Assembly: GCA_035946625.1 (NCBI GenBank)
Contig: DASYZE010000084.1
Span: forward strand, 23,913 to 87,912
Direction of reading: 5' to 3'
Length of the DNA stretch: 64,000 nt
DNA from: DASYXZ01 sp035946625
GTDB taxonomy: Bacteria > Acidobacteriota > Terriglobia > UBA7540
Below are positions 50,887 through 60,162 of the stretch, one piece after another. Both the position numbers and the translations under genes were made by a program. The notes below the pieces were generated by a model. It made no database searches. It worked only from the letters and a program-made list of their open reading frames with translations, and had not been told where the DNA came from. Numbering within the stretch: the first letter of the stretch is position 1; each line of letters begins with the position of its first letter.

Positions 50887-53800
50887 TCAGTTCCCCGCCA
50901 CCTTGCCGACGTTGAAGCCTTCCACTACTATTCGCGGCTGTTCGCCGCGCGTGTCCGTGTGGGCCAGTTCGGTCCGGAAAGTTCGCCGCTCTCCCGGCAT
51001 CAGGGCCACGTAGTTGTCGCTGTAGATCACGGGCAGGATGCGGTCTCCGGTCTTTTCCCGCACCGCCTTTAACCTGACAGCGAGGGCAGGCCGACTCGAC
51101 GCATTGTGCAGCTCTGTGGTTAAAGTCCACTGGTCACCCTGCGGCTCGACGCGAGTTGCAGCCTTCAGATTCACTTTGGGCAGTTCGCGAAGAGCGCGAT
51201 AATTTCCGTCCTCCCGGCCGCGCAAATAAAAATTAGTGGATATGATGTCGCCGCCTCGCGACAGGGTCAGTCGAATGAAATGAACCGAAGTCAAGCCGGC
51301 GGGGTAGTCCATTTTAATCGGGGACATCACGCTGTCTTCCTTGCTTTCGAGAGACGCCGACTTCTCCCACATCTTGGCGCCATCGGAATTCAGTACTTCA
51401 ACCGTCGCGATGAGGCCCCGCGCATCGCCGGCGCTATAGTTGACCACTTCAATCATTTCACTCACTGGATTCCATTGGATGTGCAACGGCTCGCAGGCTT
51501 TCTTACATCCAAAATACGCGGCCGTCGGTTCGAGGTAATAGTCATAGGTCTGCCAGACAAACGAGGGCCAGCAAGGATGGCTCATCCAGAGCAAAAGGCC
51601 CATCCGATTTTTGCTTTGGCCCTCGAACATGGCGCGATAGCCTTCGTAGTTCAGGAATTGCGCCAGCATCACCCACTCTTCCAGGTTGGTCGCGCCGCCG
51701 TAATTCGTTTCAATCATGTTCAGGAAACCCGCGCCCCCTTGTGCGCCCTGCAAGGTGAAATCGTGCAACCCCCAATCGAGCCCTTGCGGCCAGCATGCCC
51801 GCTCCGGCATCATGGCGCGCACACTTTCAATGGTGGGGATGTTGGGCATGCCCATCTCGCTGTGCAGTTTTGTGGCTGATCCGGCGGTGAAGTAGAAACT
51901 GGGCGGCATGGCCATGTAAGGTCCGCCACCGCCCACCGAACCAAAGGCCGAGTTGGGAATGTAGGTGATGCCAGGATGCCTTTCCGCGAGCGTCTTGCGA
52001 ATGCCTTCTTCCAGAGGCTTGGGCGGGTTGCCTTCATTGCGCCCGCAATAAAGCGCGATGGACGGGTGGTTGCGAATGCGCAGCACCAGGTCCTCCACAT
52101 TGCGGAGGAATAACTCGTTGTCTTTCGGCTCCGGTCCGTCCCAGGGATTAGCCAGCCAGAAATCCTGCCACACCATCACGCCGTGGCGGTCACACGCCTG
52201 GTAAAACGCCTCGTCGCCCACCTGCCCCACCCAATTGCGGATCATGGTGAAATTCATTTCTTTGTGGTAACGCACCGCCGCATTATATTCACGCGCACCA
52301 TAGCGCAGCATGGACTCGCTGAAACCCCAGTTACCGCCGCGCGGCACCAGCCGCCTGCCGTTGATCTGGATGCGTAGCGCCCCGTCTTCATTGTGGTAGG
52401 CCATTTGCCGTACACCGACCTGGAACGTCTTGGCGTCGGACTGCTCGCCGCCGGACGTCCCAAAACTGAGTTCCACGTCGTACAAGTGCGCATCGCCGTA
52501 CCCCGCCGGCCACCAGAGCTTCGGATTCTTCAGCCGCAGCTCCGGATGGCTCGAGGGGTCCAGCGTCACTCGCTTCCGCGTCGAGCCTTCAACGGTTAAG
52601 CGTTGCTCAAACCGCACTTCACCCAGGCGTCCGCGCAGTGTCCCCGCCACGGGCTGGGTGTCATGGTTCACCAGGTCCAGCGCGACGCTCACATCCGCCC
52701 GCGAAGTATCGGGCAAGGGCAAGGTGGTGGTGACCAACGGATCTTCAACGGTCACCGGCCCGCTGATAGCAACATAGACGTCGCCCCAGATGCCGATGTT
52801 TCGCCCGCGAATGGTGGGAATCCAGTCCCAGCCGATGGAAGCGTGATAAGTGGGATTATCGAGGCCGAGCGCTCCGCCATTCTTGCCCGTTGTCTCGTAA
52901 GTCTTCTGCTTGACGCTTCCGGGCGTCTCATTCTTTATGATGCGCACCGCCAGCGCGTTCTTCTCGCCGCCATTCAGGAGTTTAGTCACGTCGAAACGCC
53001 CGCGCATGAAGCCACCTTCGATGCGGCCAAGTTTTGTCCCGTTCAGGAAGACTTCCGCCTTCCAATTGATGCCATCGAAGCCCAACCACGCGTGCTTCCC
53101 CTCAGCCACGGGTGGCGCCGTGAATTCGTTGCGGTACCAGAAGTCGGCGTAGAAAAAAGAATCTGAAATCTGCAACTGGTTGTCGCCGTAATTCGGGTCC
53201 GGGATTGCCCCTATGCTCAAATAAGAAGTGAGCACGGTGCCAGGCACAGTGGCGATAATCCAGTCGCGGTCTGGATATCCTGACTTCGAGAGCGTCTCCC
53301 CTCCTGCGCTCACCAATGAGTCTCGCTGCAAGCGCCACGCCCCACCCGCCAGCGGAAGCCGTACTTCCGCACTGGCCGTAGGCGAAGGCTTGGGCTGGGC
53401 CACAAATCCGCCGCGCCCGTAAACTTCAAACTCGCTCAGGATATAGCCATACTGGGAAGTGGGTCTCGTCATCAGCACGCGTACATATCTTCCCTTCGCC
53501 GGCGGCACGAGCATGATTTCATCTGCCGCCCAGGTTGCGATGGGTGGTGTTTGAAGGTCGCGCCAATTCTGCGCATCTTCTGAAACCTGGAGCGAGCCCT
53601 CTGCGGCGCGCGCAATCCAATGGAGGGCCACACGATCAAATTCCAAGGGGGCGCCCAGATCGACATAGACCCACTCTTCGCCCAGCCCTGCGCTCCTCCA
53701 GGCGCTGGTAAAATTGTAGGGCCCGCCAATCTCTACCCTTTGATTCTGGTGGAAGAACGCCACCTCGCCGAGTTGCCACTGCATGTAAAAAGCAAAGCCC

Positions 53801-54555
53801 GGAGCATTGGCGGCCTCGAACTCGATTCGATAAAAGCGGCTTGGCGCGGCCGGACGGAGAGGAATGGAAGGTTGAAACAATTGTCCCGGCTGCGCAAAGC
53901 CCATCGGGTACCCGGCGAGCGGCACGGGCGCGGGGCCGGTCACGCTGCCTGATTTGGTCCACGCGCGGCCATCGTCGGAGACGGAAACGGTAATCGTCAA
54001 ATTTTGCGGTTTCAAATCCCGCGGCGCGACCAGCAGCACCTCAACGCGATCGACTTCCGGAACGCGCTCCCCACCTCCCAACTGGACCTGCACCCAGGGA
54101 TGCGGGCCCCTGAGATCGACAACGCTGGTGGGGTTGTGGTCCAGAATAAACTCGCGCTCGATCTTAGGGAGTTGGCCGCGAAAGCTCACCGAGGTCACAA
54201 CCCAGTCAGGAAGGTGCGTGTGCTTGATGCCGTCGGTCACAAGTTGGGCGGTGAGATTGTAGTCGTAGCTGCTGGAATGATACGCCGGCCGGTGCAGCGC
54301 CAGGTTGCGATAGGTGGAATCATCCGCCACCAGGACCGGGCCAAAATCTTCCCGCGGGTCTCCCGGGTAAAGGCCGATCCCCCGCGTGAAAGACGTGGTT
54401 CCACTTGAAGGCTCAGCTTGCGGTGCGATGGGTTGCGCCGACTCACCGGCGAGCGCGGGCTTGCCGGAAACCACGGCAGGATTTTGTAGGCTATGCAATG
54501 CCACACCCGCAGTACCTACAGCACTCTTCAGAAAAGTCCGCCTTGAACTTGGCAT
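50887..54555 (-). CDS. GH2-family glycosidase with discoidin-like domains, Tat-exported
   Basis: The 1222-residue enzyme has a Tat leader (SSRRTFLKSAVGTAG), two F5/8-type (discoidin) beta-sandwich regions (about 60-410; KGRYVRVLMTRPTSQYGYILSEFEVYGRG ends the second), then GH2 sugar-binding (WLGFDGINWKAEVFLNG), immunoglobulin-like and TIM-barrel domains. The acid/base is probably E841 in CGRNEGNP and the nucleophile E900 in SEMGMPN, as in exo-glucosaminidase/mannosidase-type GH2 enzymes. Start ATG 54555 follows GGAGG. It is divergent from the cysteine desulfurase gene. Substrate likely a beta-linked amino sugar or mannose oligosaccharide, inferred only. Confidence 0.85.
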   Translation of the reverse strand: MPSSRRTFLKSAVGTAGVALHSLQNPAVVSGKPALAGESAQPIAPQAEPSSGTTSFTRGIGLYPGDPREDFGPVLVADDSTYRNLALHRPAYHSSSYDYNLTAQLVTDGIKHTHLPDWVVTSVSFRGQLPKIEREFILDHNPTSVVDLRGPHPWVQVQLGGGERVPEVDRVEVLLVAPRDLKPQNLTITVSVSDDGRAWTKSGSVTGPAPVPLAGYPMGFAQPGQLFQPSIPLRPAAPSRFYRIEFEAANAPGFAFYMQWQLGEVAFFHQNQRVEIGGPYNFTSAWRSAGLGEEWVYVDLGAPLEFDRVALHWIARAAEGSLQVSEDAQNWRDLQTPPIATWAADEIMLVPPAKGRYVRVLMTRPTSQYGYILSEFEVYGRGGFVAQPKPSPTASAEVRLPLAGGAWRLQRDSLVSAGGETLSKSGYPDRDWIIATVPGTVLTSYLSIGAIPDPNYGDNQLQISDSFFYADFWYRNEFTAPPVAEGKHAWLGFDGINWKAEVFLNGTKLGRIEGGFMRGRFDVTKLLNGGEKNALAVRIIKNETPGSVKQKTYETTGKNGGALGLDNPTYHASIGWDWIPTIRGRNIGIWGDVYVAISGPVTVEDPLVTTTLPLPDTSRADVSVALDLVNHDTQPVAGTLRGRLGEVRFEQRLTVEGSTRKRVTLDPSSHPELRLKNPKLWWPAGYGDAHLYDVELSFGTSGGEQSDAKTFQVGVRQMAYHNEDGALRIQINGRRLVPRGGNWGFSESMLRYGAREYNAAVRYHKEMNFTMIRNWVGQVGDEAFYQACDRHGVMVWQDFWLANPWDGPEPKDNELFLRNVEDLVLRIRNHPSIALYCGRNEGNPPKPLEEGIRKTLAERHPGITYIPNSAFGSVGGGGPYMAMPPSFYFTAGSATKLHSEMGMPNIPTIESVRAMMPERACWPQGLDWGLHDFTLQGAQGGAGFLNMIETNYGGATNLEEWVMLAQFLNYEGYRAMFEGQSKNRMGLLLWMSHPCWPSFVWQTYDYYLEPTAAYFGCKKACEPLHIQWNPVSEMIEVVNYSAGDARGLIATVEVLNSDGAKMWEKSASLESKEDSVMSPIKMDYPAGLTSVHFIRLTLSRGGDIISTNFYLRGREDGNYRALRELPKVNLKAATRVEPQGDQWTLTTELHNASSRPALAVRLKAVREKTGDRILPVIYSDNYVALMPGERRTFRTELAHTDTRGEQPRIVVEGFNVGKVAGN

Positions 54556-54676
54556 ATGATTCCTCCGTTGCCGCGTTGGGCTTTCAGCGAGTGGGGATTC
54601 CATTTCGCGGTGGTGAGTTTACACAATTTGGGTATCCGTCAAACCATGTTTGCCCAAGAGGGGGAGCGGGGTCAAG

Positions 54677-54718
54677 CCGAACTCTGCCAGCGGACCTCTG
54701 CCAGCCGAACTCTGCCAA
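54677..54718 (+). repeat. three tandem copies of a 14-bp unit
   Basis: CCGAACTCTGCCAG, CGGACCTCTGCCAG and CCGAACTCTGCCAA lie end to end, the second and third differing from the first at two and one positions. They end 28 bp before the -35 hexamer of the cysteine desulfurase promoter, so they may be activator or repressor sites. Confidence 0.8.
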
Positions 54719-54746
54719 ACTCCAGCCCACCAAACCCCGGCCTAAT

Positions 54747-54775
54747 TTGACATCCCTTGAACCGTCCGCTAATCT
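54747..54775 (+). promoter_or_regulatory. sigma-70-type promoter for the cysteine desulfurase gene
   Basis: TTGACA (54747-54752), a perfect -35, is followed after 17 bp by TAATCT (54770-54775), a fair -10. A start near 54782 would give a leader of about 100 nt. Confidence 0.65.
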
Positions 54776-54810
54776 GGATAATCAGGCGTTAATTGGAGCC
54801 ACTGAAGTAG

Positions 54811-54837
54811 ACACCTAACCAAGGTGTGTCGGTTAGG
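54811..54837 (+). promoter_or_regulatory. mutually exclusive hairpins in the leader
   Basis: ACACCT (54811-54816) pairs with AGGTGT (54822-54827); alternatively CCTAACC (54814-54820) pairs perfectly with GGTTAGG (54831-54837). The two stems share 54814-54816, so only one can form. There is no adjacent T-run. The pair could be a leader switch or a protein site. Confidence 0.5.
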
Positions 54838-54881
54838 GAATACTCCGCAAGGGTGAACGGCCGGGGACTTGGGGCATTTTT

Positions 54882-56084
54882 ATGAACAGAGTTTATCTGG
54901 ATAACAACGCGACCACGCCGCTCGCCTCCGATGTGTTTGAGGCCATGCGTCCTTCGCTAACCGGGCAATTTGGCAACGCCTCGTCCATCCACTGGTTTGG
55001 GCAGCAGGCCAAGGCGGCGATTGAAGCCGCGCGCGAGCAGGTGGCCAGGCTCATTAATGCCCGGCCCAATGATGTGGCCTTTACCAGCGGCGGAACGGAA
55101 TCGGACAACACCAGCCTTTTTGGAATCGTGGAGGCGGCGCAGCCGCACGGAGAGTACGGCGGCAAGCACGTGATCATCTCCACCATTGAGCATCCCGCCG
55201 TGCTGAACGCCGCTCAGTCGCTGGAAAAACGCGGGGTGCGCGTGACCTATGTGCGGGTGGGTTCGGACGGAATTGTTGATCCGGCGGATGTGCAGGCCGC
55301 CATTGGTCCGGAAACGGTTTTGATTTCCATCATGCACGCCAACAACGAGTTGGGAACCGTCCAGCCGCTCGAGGAAATAGGGCGCGTAGCGCGCGAGCAC
55401 GATGTTTATTTCCACACCGACGCGGTGCAGTCGGCGGGAAAGATTCCGGTGGATGTTGAAAAACTGGGAGTGGATTTGCTTTCGCTCTCCGCCCACAAGT
55501 TTCATGGGCCCAAGGGCACGGGCGCGCTCTATATTCGCAAGGGAACAAACCTCCGCCCGCTGCTTTATGGCGGGCATCACGAGCGCGACCGCCGGCCGGG
55601 GACGGAAAATGTAGCTGGCATCGTGGGACTGGGCAAGGCAGCGGAACTGGCGCAATTGAATCTTGCCAACGAGGCGCACCGCATCGCATCGTTGCGCGAC
55701 CGCCTGGAAGAAACGATCCTCGCCACCGTTCCGTTGGCGTTTACCAACGGCAATCGAACCCATCGGCTGCCGAATACGTGCAACATCCGCTTCGACCACG
55801 TGGAAGGCGAAGGATTTGTGATTGCCATGGATATGAAAGGGATTGCCTGCTCGACCGGGGCCGCGTGCTCCTCGGGTTCGGTTGAGCCTTCCCACGTTCT
55901 TTCCGCCATCGGCCTGAGCCGCGATCAAGCGCGCTCCAGCATTCGCTTCAGCCTGGGAAGGATGACCACTCAAGAAGAGATTGATCGCGTGCTGGAAATT
56001 TTGCCGGCCGTCGTGGAGCACCTGCGCGCCGTGTCGCCACACTTCAAAAAAAGTCGTCAGTTATCAGTGGTCAGTGGCCAGTAA
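54882..56084 (+). CDS. iscS: cysteine desulfurase (IscS/NifS type)
   Basis: The 400-residue PLP enzyme converts cysteine to alanine and passes persulfide sulfur to acceptors. It has the N-terminal YLDNNATTPL, FTSGGTESDN, the PLP lysine in SAHKFHGPKG, and the catalytic Cys loop CSTGAACSSGSVEPSHVL of class I enzymes. The last ~10 residues (SRQLSVVSGQ) are encoded by a dispersed repeat and are not part of the fold. MnmA follows after 77 nt, so the likely acceptor is the tRNA thiolation enzyme. NifS is an equally good name. Confidence 0.95.
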   Translation: MNRVYLDNNATTPLASDVFEAMRPSLTGQFGNASSIHWFGQQAKAAIEAAREQVARLINARPNDVAFTSGGTESDNTSLFGIVEAAQPHGEYGGKHVIISTIEHPAVLNAAQSLEKRGVRVTYVRVGSDGIVDPADVQAAIGPETVLISIMHANNELGTVQPLEEIGRVAREHDVYFHTDAVQSAGKIPVDVEKLGVDLLSLSAHKFHGPKGTGALYIRKGTNLRPLLYGGHHERDRRPGTENVAGIVGLGKAAELAQLNLANEAHRIASLRDRLEETILATVPLAFTNGNRTHRLPNTCNIRFDHVEGEGFVIAMDMKGIACSTGAACSSGSVEPSHVLSAIGLSRDQARSSIRFSLGRMTTQEEIDRVLEILPAVVEHLRAVSPHFKKSRQLSVVSGQ

Positions 56085-56153
56085 GAACAGAGAAAAGACC
56101 ATTCCAAATGGCTGCGCTGATTTTACTGACAACCGAAACTGATTACTGAGAAC
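56053..56153. repeat. dispersed repeat overlapping the desulfurase 3' end
   Basis: CAGTTATCAGT (56058-56068) and its near reverse complement ACTGATTACTG (56138-56148) flank tandem TCAGTGG words. The left part encodes the C-terminal QLSVVSGQ. This motif is common at gene ends in several phyla as I recall. Confidence 0.65.
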
Positions 56154-56161
56154 TTTTTCCT

Positions 56162-57322
56162 ATGACCACCGCCGTAGCGATGAGTGGTGGCGTGGACAGC
56201 TCGACGGTCGCCGCCCTTCTCGCCGAAAACAATTCGACTTCGCCCACGGATGGCTCGCCGCGCCTGATCGGGCTCACCATGCAGCTCTGGAACCAGCGCC
56301 GCCTGGCGAAAATGCAGGGGCTGCCCGAGGGCGCCGGCACGCCCGGCCTGGCCAGCGGCCGGTGCTGCTCGCTCGATGACGCTTATGACGCGCGCCGCGT
56401 GGCGAATTTTCTGGGCATTCCGTATTATGTGGTGAATTTCGAATCGCGGTTTGAAGAAGGCGTGGTGCGCCCGTTCGTGGAGCGCTACCTGGCCGGAGAA
56501 ACCCCCATTCCGTGCAGCCTTTGCAACACGGAAATCAAGTTTGCCCAATTCATCGAAACCGCCATGCAGGTGGGCGCTGACGTGGTGGCCACCGGACATT
56601 ACGCCCGCTTGCGCCGCGACGAGCACACCGGGCGCTACCGCTTGTTTGCCGGGCGCGACCATACCAAGGACCAGTCGTATTTTCTTTTTGGGCTGACCCA
56701 GGAGCAGCTTGCGCGATCACTTTTTCCGCTGGGCGAACTGCGCAAGGACGAAGTGCGCTCCATCGCGCGCGCCCGCCAACTGCCGGTCGCCGAGAAGCCC
56801 GATAGCCAGGAAATCTGCTTTGTCCCCTCCGGCAGCTATCGCGAATTCATTGCGGCCTATCTCGCCGAGCAGGGGAAAAAGCTCGAGGGCCAAGCGGGCG
56901 AAGTGGTGTCCACCGATGGCAAGGTGCTGGCCGAACATCAGGGCGTTTACAACTTCACCGTGGGCCAGCGCAAGGGATTGGGCTTTGCCGCGGGCGCGCC
57001 GCTCTACGTGATTGAGATTGAGCCCGCGCGCCAGCGCGTGGTGGTGGGCGCGAATGAAGAGCTCTTTCGCCGCCGCATGACCGTCCGCGAAGTGAATTGG
57101 ATTTGTCCGGTGGCTCCCGGCGCCGCCTTCGAGGCGCGGGTGAAAATTCGCAACCGTCACGTCCCGGCGGCGGCGCGCGTGGAAGCCCTCGCCAAGGGCA
57201 CGGCCCATGTCGAGTTCACCGAGCCGCAGCGCGCCATCACTCCCGGCCAGGCCGCAGTGATTTATTCAAATGATGAGGAGCTTGAAGTCATTGGCGGCGG
57301 CTGGATTTCGGGCGCCGACTAA
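56162..57322 (+). CDS. mnmA: tRNA-specific 2-thiouridylase MnmA
   Basis: The 386-residue enzyme adds sulfur to U34 of Lys, Glu and Gln tRNAs. It shows the ATP-pyrophosphatase P-loop MSGGVDSSTVAALL, the catalytic cysteine regions PCSLCNTEIKF and SQEICFVP, and the central GVYNFTVGQRKGLG. Length and order are standard. Located directly after a cysteine desulfurase gene, consistent with sulfur supply. It converges with the rhodanese gene (16-nt gap). Confidence 0.97.
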   Translation: MTTAVAMSGGVDSSTVAALLAENNSTSPTDGSPRLIGLTMQLWNQRRLAKMQGLPEGAGTPGLASGRCCSLDDAYDARRVANFLGIPYYVVNFESRFEEGVVRPFVERYLAGETPIPCSLCNTEIKFAQFIETAMQVGADVVATGHYARLRRDEHTGRYRLFAGRDHTKDQSYFLFGLTQEQLARSLFPLGELRKDEVRSIARARQLPVAEKPDSQEICFVPSGSYREFIAAYLAEQGKKLEGQAGEVVSTDGKVLAEHQGVYNFTVGQRKGLGFAAGAPLYVIEIEPARQRVVVGANEELFRRRMTVREVNWICPVAPGAAFEARVKIRNRHVPAAARVEALAKGTAHVEFTEPQRAITPGQAAVIYSNDEELEVIGGGWISGAD

Positions 57323-57338
57323 CGCGCAGCACCCGCGA

Positions 57339-57851
57339 TCACTGGGCTGATCCTTTTTCGGATGGGTAGCCTTTGTCCAACCAATTTTTCGCGAAGTTAT
57401 CTTCCAAATATAAGACCTTGAGTTGCGTCAGGCCCATGCGGCGCAGGGCTGCGAAGGCCGGGCGGATGTTGGGACAATCCTTGAAAGGGCAGCAGCCGCA
57501 GTAAATTACAATTTCCCGGTCGCGCGCGATGCCCTGCGCCCATTTTTTCAGGGCTTCAATGCCCTTCGCTTCTCTTCCCGTTCCGACATATTGCGCACCG
57601 AGAATGTGCCCGCTCTTGTAGAGAAATTCAAAACCCACGTAAACCACCAGCGGCTTCTTTCCTGGCGGGGACAACATCCATCGGGCGAGGTCTTCCGGCA
57701 TGACGATTTGGGATTTGTTCCACGGGTCGTGAGTGGCGGGTTCCGTCTTCGCCGCCAAACCGTGCCGGCCAATTGGGAACACGAGGCAAAGCGCTCCGAG
57801 AAGACTGAGAAGAACTTTTGGAATGGGTGATTTTCGGAAATAGCGAATCAT
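57339..57851 (-). CDS. exported rhodanese-like protein
   Basis: The 170-residue product has a Sec-type signal (KVLLSLLGALCLVFPIGRHGLAA) and a rhodanese domain: PLVVYVGFEFLYKSGHILGAQYVG and the active-site loop IVIYCGCCPFKDCP, then RPAFAALRRMGLTQLKVLYLEDNF. The loop has extra cysteines around the catalytic one. It would move sulfane sulfur or sense persulfide in the periplasm; the role is unclear. Confidence 0.85.
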   Translation of the reverse strand: MIRYFRKSPIPKVLLSLLGALCLVFPIGRHGLAAKTEPATHDPWNKSQIVMPEDLARWMLSPPGKKPLVVYVGFEFLYKSGHILGAQYVGTGREAKGIEALKKWAQGIARDREIVIYCGCCPFKDCPNIRPAFAALRRMGLTQLKVLYLEDNFAKNWLDKGYPSEKGSAQ

Positions 57852-58033
57852 GTGAACCCTCCGGAAATGCGCGAGTTGAGCGGTGCCGCCAGTATTGAAG
57901 TTATATCACGACCCGGCGCCGGCGTCCTAAATCCGCTTTGACCGTGCGCCAAAAACTAACTTCTCCCTTCGCTCGCATGGACGAGAGAGGGGCCGGAGGT
58001 GGCCGCCGAAACCGGCCCGCTCCGCCCGGATTT

Positions 58034-59449
58034 TCAAGCGATCATCGGCGGGGCCTGCCAGGGCAATCCGCGTTCGATTTCCGCGGCGACGGCCAGGACT
58101 TCTTCTTCACAATACGGCTTCCCAATCACCTGCACCCCAATCGGCAACCCTTCCGGCGAGCGGCCCACGGGCACCACGGCCGCCGGATTGCCCAGAAGAT
58201 TGAACCACTGGGTGTAGCTCATCGCATCAAGGTACGTTACGGATTGCCCCTCGATTTTCCATTCGCGTTCGCCGTGGCGAAACGCGGGAATGGAACACAC
58301 GGGGCCAATGAGGATGGGGAACGGTTCCATTTGCTTGAGGAATTGGGCTCGCAAACTATCACGCGTGAGCAACGTATTCATAAAACTTTCGAGGGTCAAG
58401 GGAGGATCTTTGCGAACGAGCTTTACAAACCCTTTCAAGACAGGGCTTATATCGGACTCGCGCCCTTCGATCATCGGCCCCAGCACGAACCCTCCTGCCA
58501 GGCCGAACAACTGCCACCACAATTCGCGCGCTTGTTCCAGGCCCTCGGGCCGAAAAGAGGATACATGGAATCCGCCATCTTTTAATCGATCGGCCGCCAC
58601 TCGAACCGCGGCCCGGGTTTCCGCCGTGACAGGAACTTTGCCATCATCCTCAAAATATCCCACGTGTAGGGCGCGGACTTCCTGGTCGGTTGGGAAACGC
58701 AGCGGGGCCGGCGCTGCGCAAGGGTCGCCCGCATCCGGGCCGGCCATGGCCTCAAACATGATCTGAACGTCGCCCACCGTCCGAGCCATTGGCCCCACCA
58801 CTCCCAACTGCGCGAAAGGTCCGGCGGAAGCGGGAAAATGGCCGCTGGCGGGAATGCGCCCGGGCGTGGGCTTCAGCCCACAAATGCCCGCGAAATGGGC
58901 GGGAATTCGAATTGAACCTCCGCCGTCGCTGCCCACTCCGCCCGCCGAGCAACACGCTGCAATCGCCGCTGACTCCCCGCCGCTCGAGCCTCCGGGCGTG
59001 CGCTCGAGATCCCAGGGATTGTTGGTGCGCCCGTAAAGCAGGTTGTCCGTTTCGTAGGCCATGAGCAACTCCGGGACATTGGTGTTGCCCAGGATGATGG
59101 CGCCTGCTTTCTTCAGACGCGAAACCAGCGGAGCGTCGGCGGAGGGAACCGTTCCGGCACGCAGGCGGGAGCCGGTTTCGCAGCTCAGGCCGCCCACATC
59201 AATCGAGCTCTTGATGGTGAGCGGAACACCGTGCAGCGGGCCGAGATCCAGGTTGCGCATTACCACCGCTTCAGCGGAACTGGCCGCGCGCAGGGCGCGC
59301 TCTTCGTCAATGGTGACAAAAGCATTGAGCTGGGGATTGAGCTGGTGGATAACCTTCAGATGCGCCTGCACCAATTCCAATGGCGAAAGATTTCTTCGGC
59401 GAATCTCATTCGTCATTTCCGTTGCGGACAGTCGAGTGAGTTCGGTCAT
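58034..59449 (-). CDS. amidase-signature family hydrolase
   Basis: The 471-residue product has the Ser-cisSer-Lys triad context: Lys in VPLTIKSSIDVGG and Ser in TPGGSSGGESAAIA with GSDGGGSIRIPA. The fold and length fit amidase/GatA-like or indoleacetamide hydrolases; without GatB/C neighbours it is probably a metabolic amidase. Start ATG 59449 is the first ATG; TTG 59482 is less likely. A 130-nt gap separates it from the coiled-coil protein gene. Confidence 0.93.
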   Translation of the reverse strand: MTELTRLSATEMTNEIRRRNLSPLELVQAHLKVIHQLNPQLNAFVTIDEERALRAASSAEAVVMRNLDLGPLHGVPLTIKSSIDVGGLSCETGSRLRAGTVPSADAPLVSRLKKAGAIILGNTNVPELLMAYETDNLLYGRTNNPWDLERTPGGSSGGESAAIAACCSAGGVGSDGGGSIRIPAHFAGICGLKPTPGRIPASGHFPASAGPFAQLGVVGPMARTVGDVQIMFEAMAGPDAGDPCAAPAPLRFPTDQEVRALHVGYFEDDGKVPVTAETRAAVRVAADRLKDGGFHVSSFRPEGLEQARELWWQLFGLAGGFVLGPMIEGRESDISPVLKGFVKLVRKDPPLTLESFMNTLLTRDSLRAQFLKQMEPFPILIGPVCSIPAFRHGEREWKIEGQSVTYLDAMSYTQWFNLLGNPAAVVPVGRSPEGLPIGVQVIGKPYCEEEVLAVAAEIERGLPWQAPPMIA

Positions 59450-59613
59450 CCCGTTGGCCTTGAATGAATCAAGGTTAGGCAACGCGCAGCAGGCATCTCA
59501 TCCGGGGCAAGAATTTCCCGGGTTGTCTGGGAGGGAATCGGAGAGCTTGTTTGAGCAAGAACCGTGCCGCCCCTGAGAGTTCCGTGCCGCCAGCGCCGGG
59601 GCAACATTACTCT

Positions 59614-60126
59614 TCAGATGAACAGTTGCTCCTCCGGAGGCGACTCACCCGCCCCCGCCGGTTGGCGCCGGGAGAACAGGAATTCCAGTCCCGATTGAAT
59701 CCCTTTGACCACCGCCGAGATCTCGTTGAGCGGCGTCAGCACGGTTTCCTGAACCTTGTCGGTGGTGGCCTCAACTTTGTCGGCCAGATTGGACATCAGT
59801 TGGTCCGCGCGCATGATTTGCTCGCGGCTCTTATCCACCAACTCCTCCACCACCGTGTCCACCTGGGCAGAGCGTTCGCGCAGCGTTTGGCTGATCTCAG
59901 CCAGGTTGGCGGTGATGGTTCGGAGGGGATCTCGCGCCGTGGTCAGAATTTCGTTGGCGGAGTGGGTCAATGGATCTAGCTGTTGCTTGAGGTCGCTCCG
60001 AATCTGGTCGATTTGACCCGGAATCTTTTTCACCGCCAGCCACATGCCCACCATGGCCCCGGCTTGCATGAGGATCGCAATCGTCACCACCATGACGAGA
60101 ACCAGCAGCACACTGTCATTGGCCAT
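59614..60126 (-). CDS. membrane-anchored coiled-coil protein (DUF948-like)
   Basis: The 170-residue protein has one N-terminal membrane segment (LLVLVMVVTIAILMQAGAMVGMWLAV) followed by a long amphipathic helix region (about 35-150; SANEILTTARDPLRTITANLAEISQTL) and a Pro/Glu-rich tail. This looks like DUF948-type envelope stress or scaffold proteins. The YtxH-family gene lies 36 nt upstream and is probably co-transcribed. Confidence 0.75.
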   Translation of the reverse strand: MANDSVLLVLVMVVTIAILMQAGAMVGMWLAVKKIPGQIDQIRSDLKQQLDPLTHSANEILTTARDPLRTITANLAEISQTLRERSAQVDTVVEELVDKSREQIMRADQLMSNLADKVEATTDKVQETVLTPLNEISAVVKGIQSGLEFLFSRRQPAGAGESPPEEQLFI

Positions 60127-60162
60127 AAATTATTGTCCCGGACCTGGGGAAGCTTAGGCGTC

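Larger units (their letters stand above)
54556..54881. other. divergent regulatory gap between GH2 and cysteine desulfurase genes
   Basis: This 326-nt gap holds the ribosome site of the GH2 gene, a 14-bp triple tandem repeat (54677-54718), a promoter (54747-54775) and two alternative hairpins (54811-54837); each is listed separately. No small gene is supported. Confidence 0.6.

Noticed and set aside
54957..56042. 361-codon minus-strand frame over the cysteine desulfurase gene
   Set aside because: It is antisense to a highly conserved enzyme; a shadow frame.
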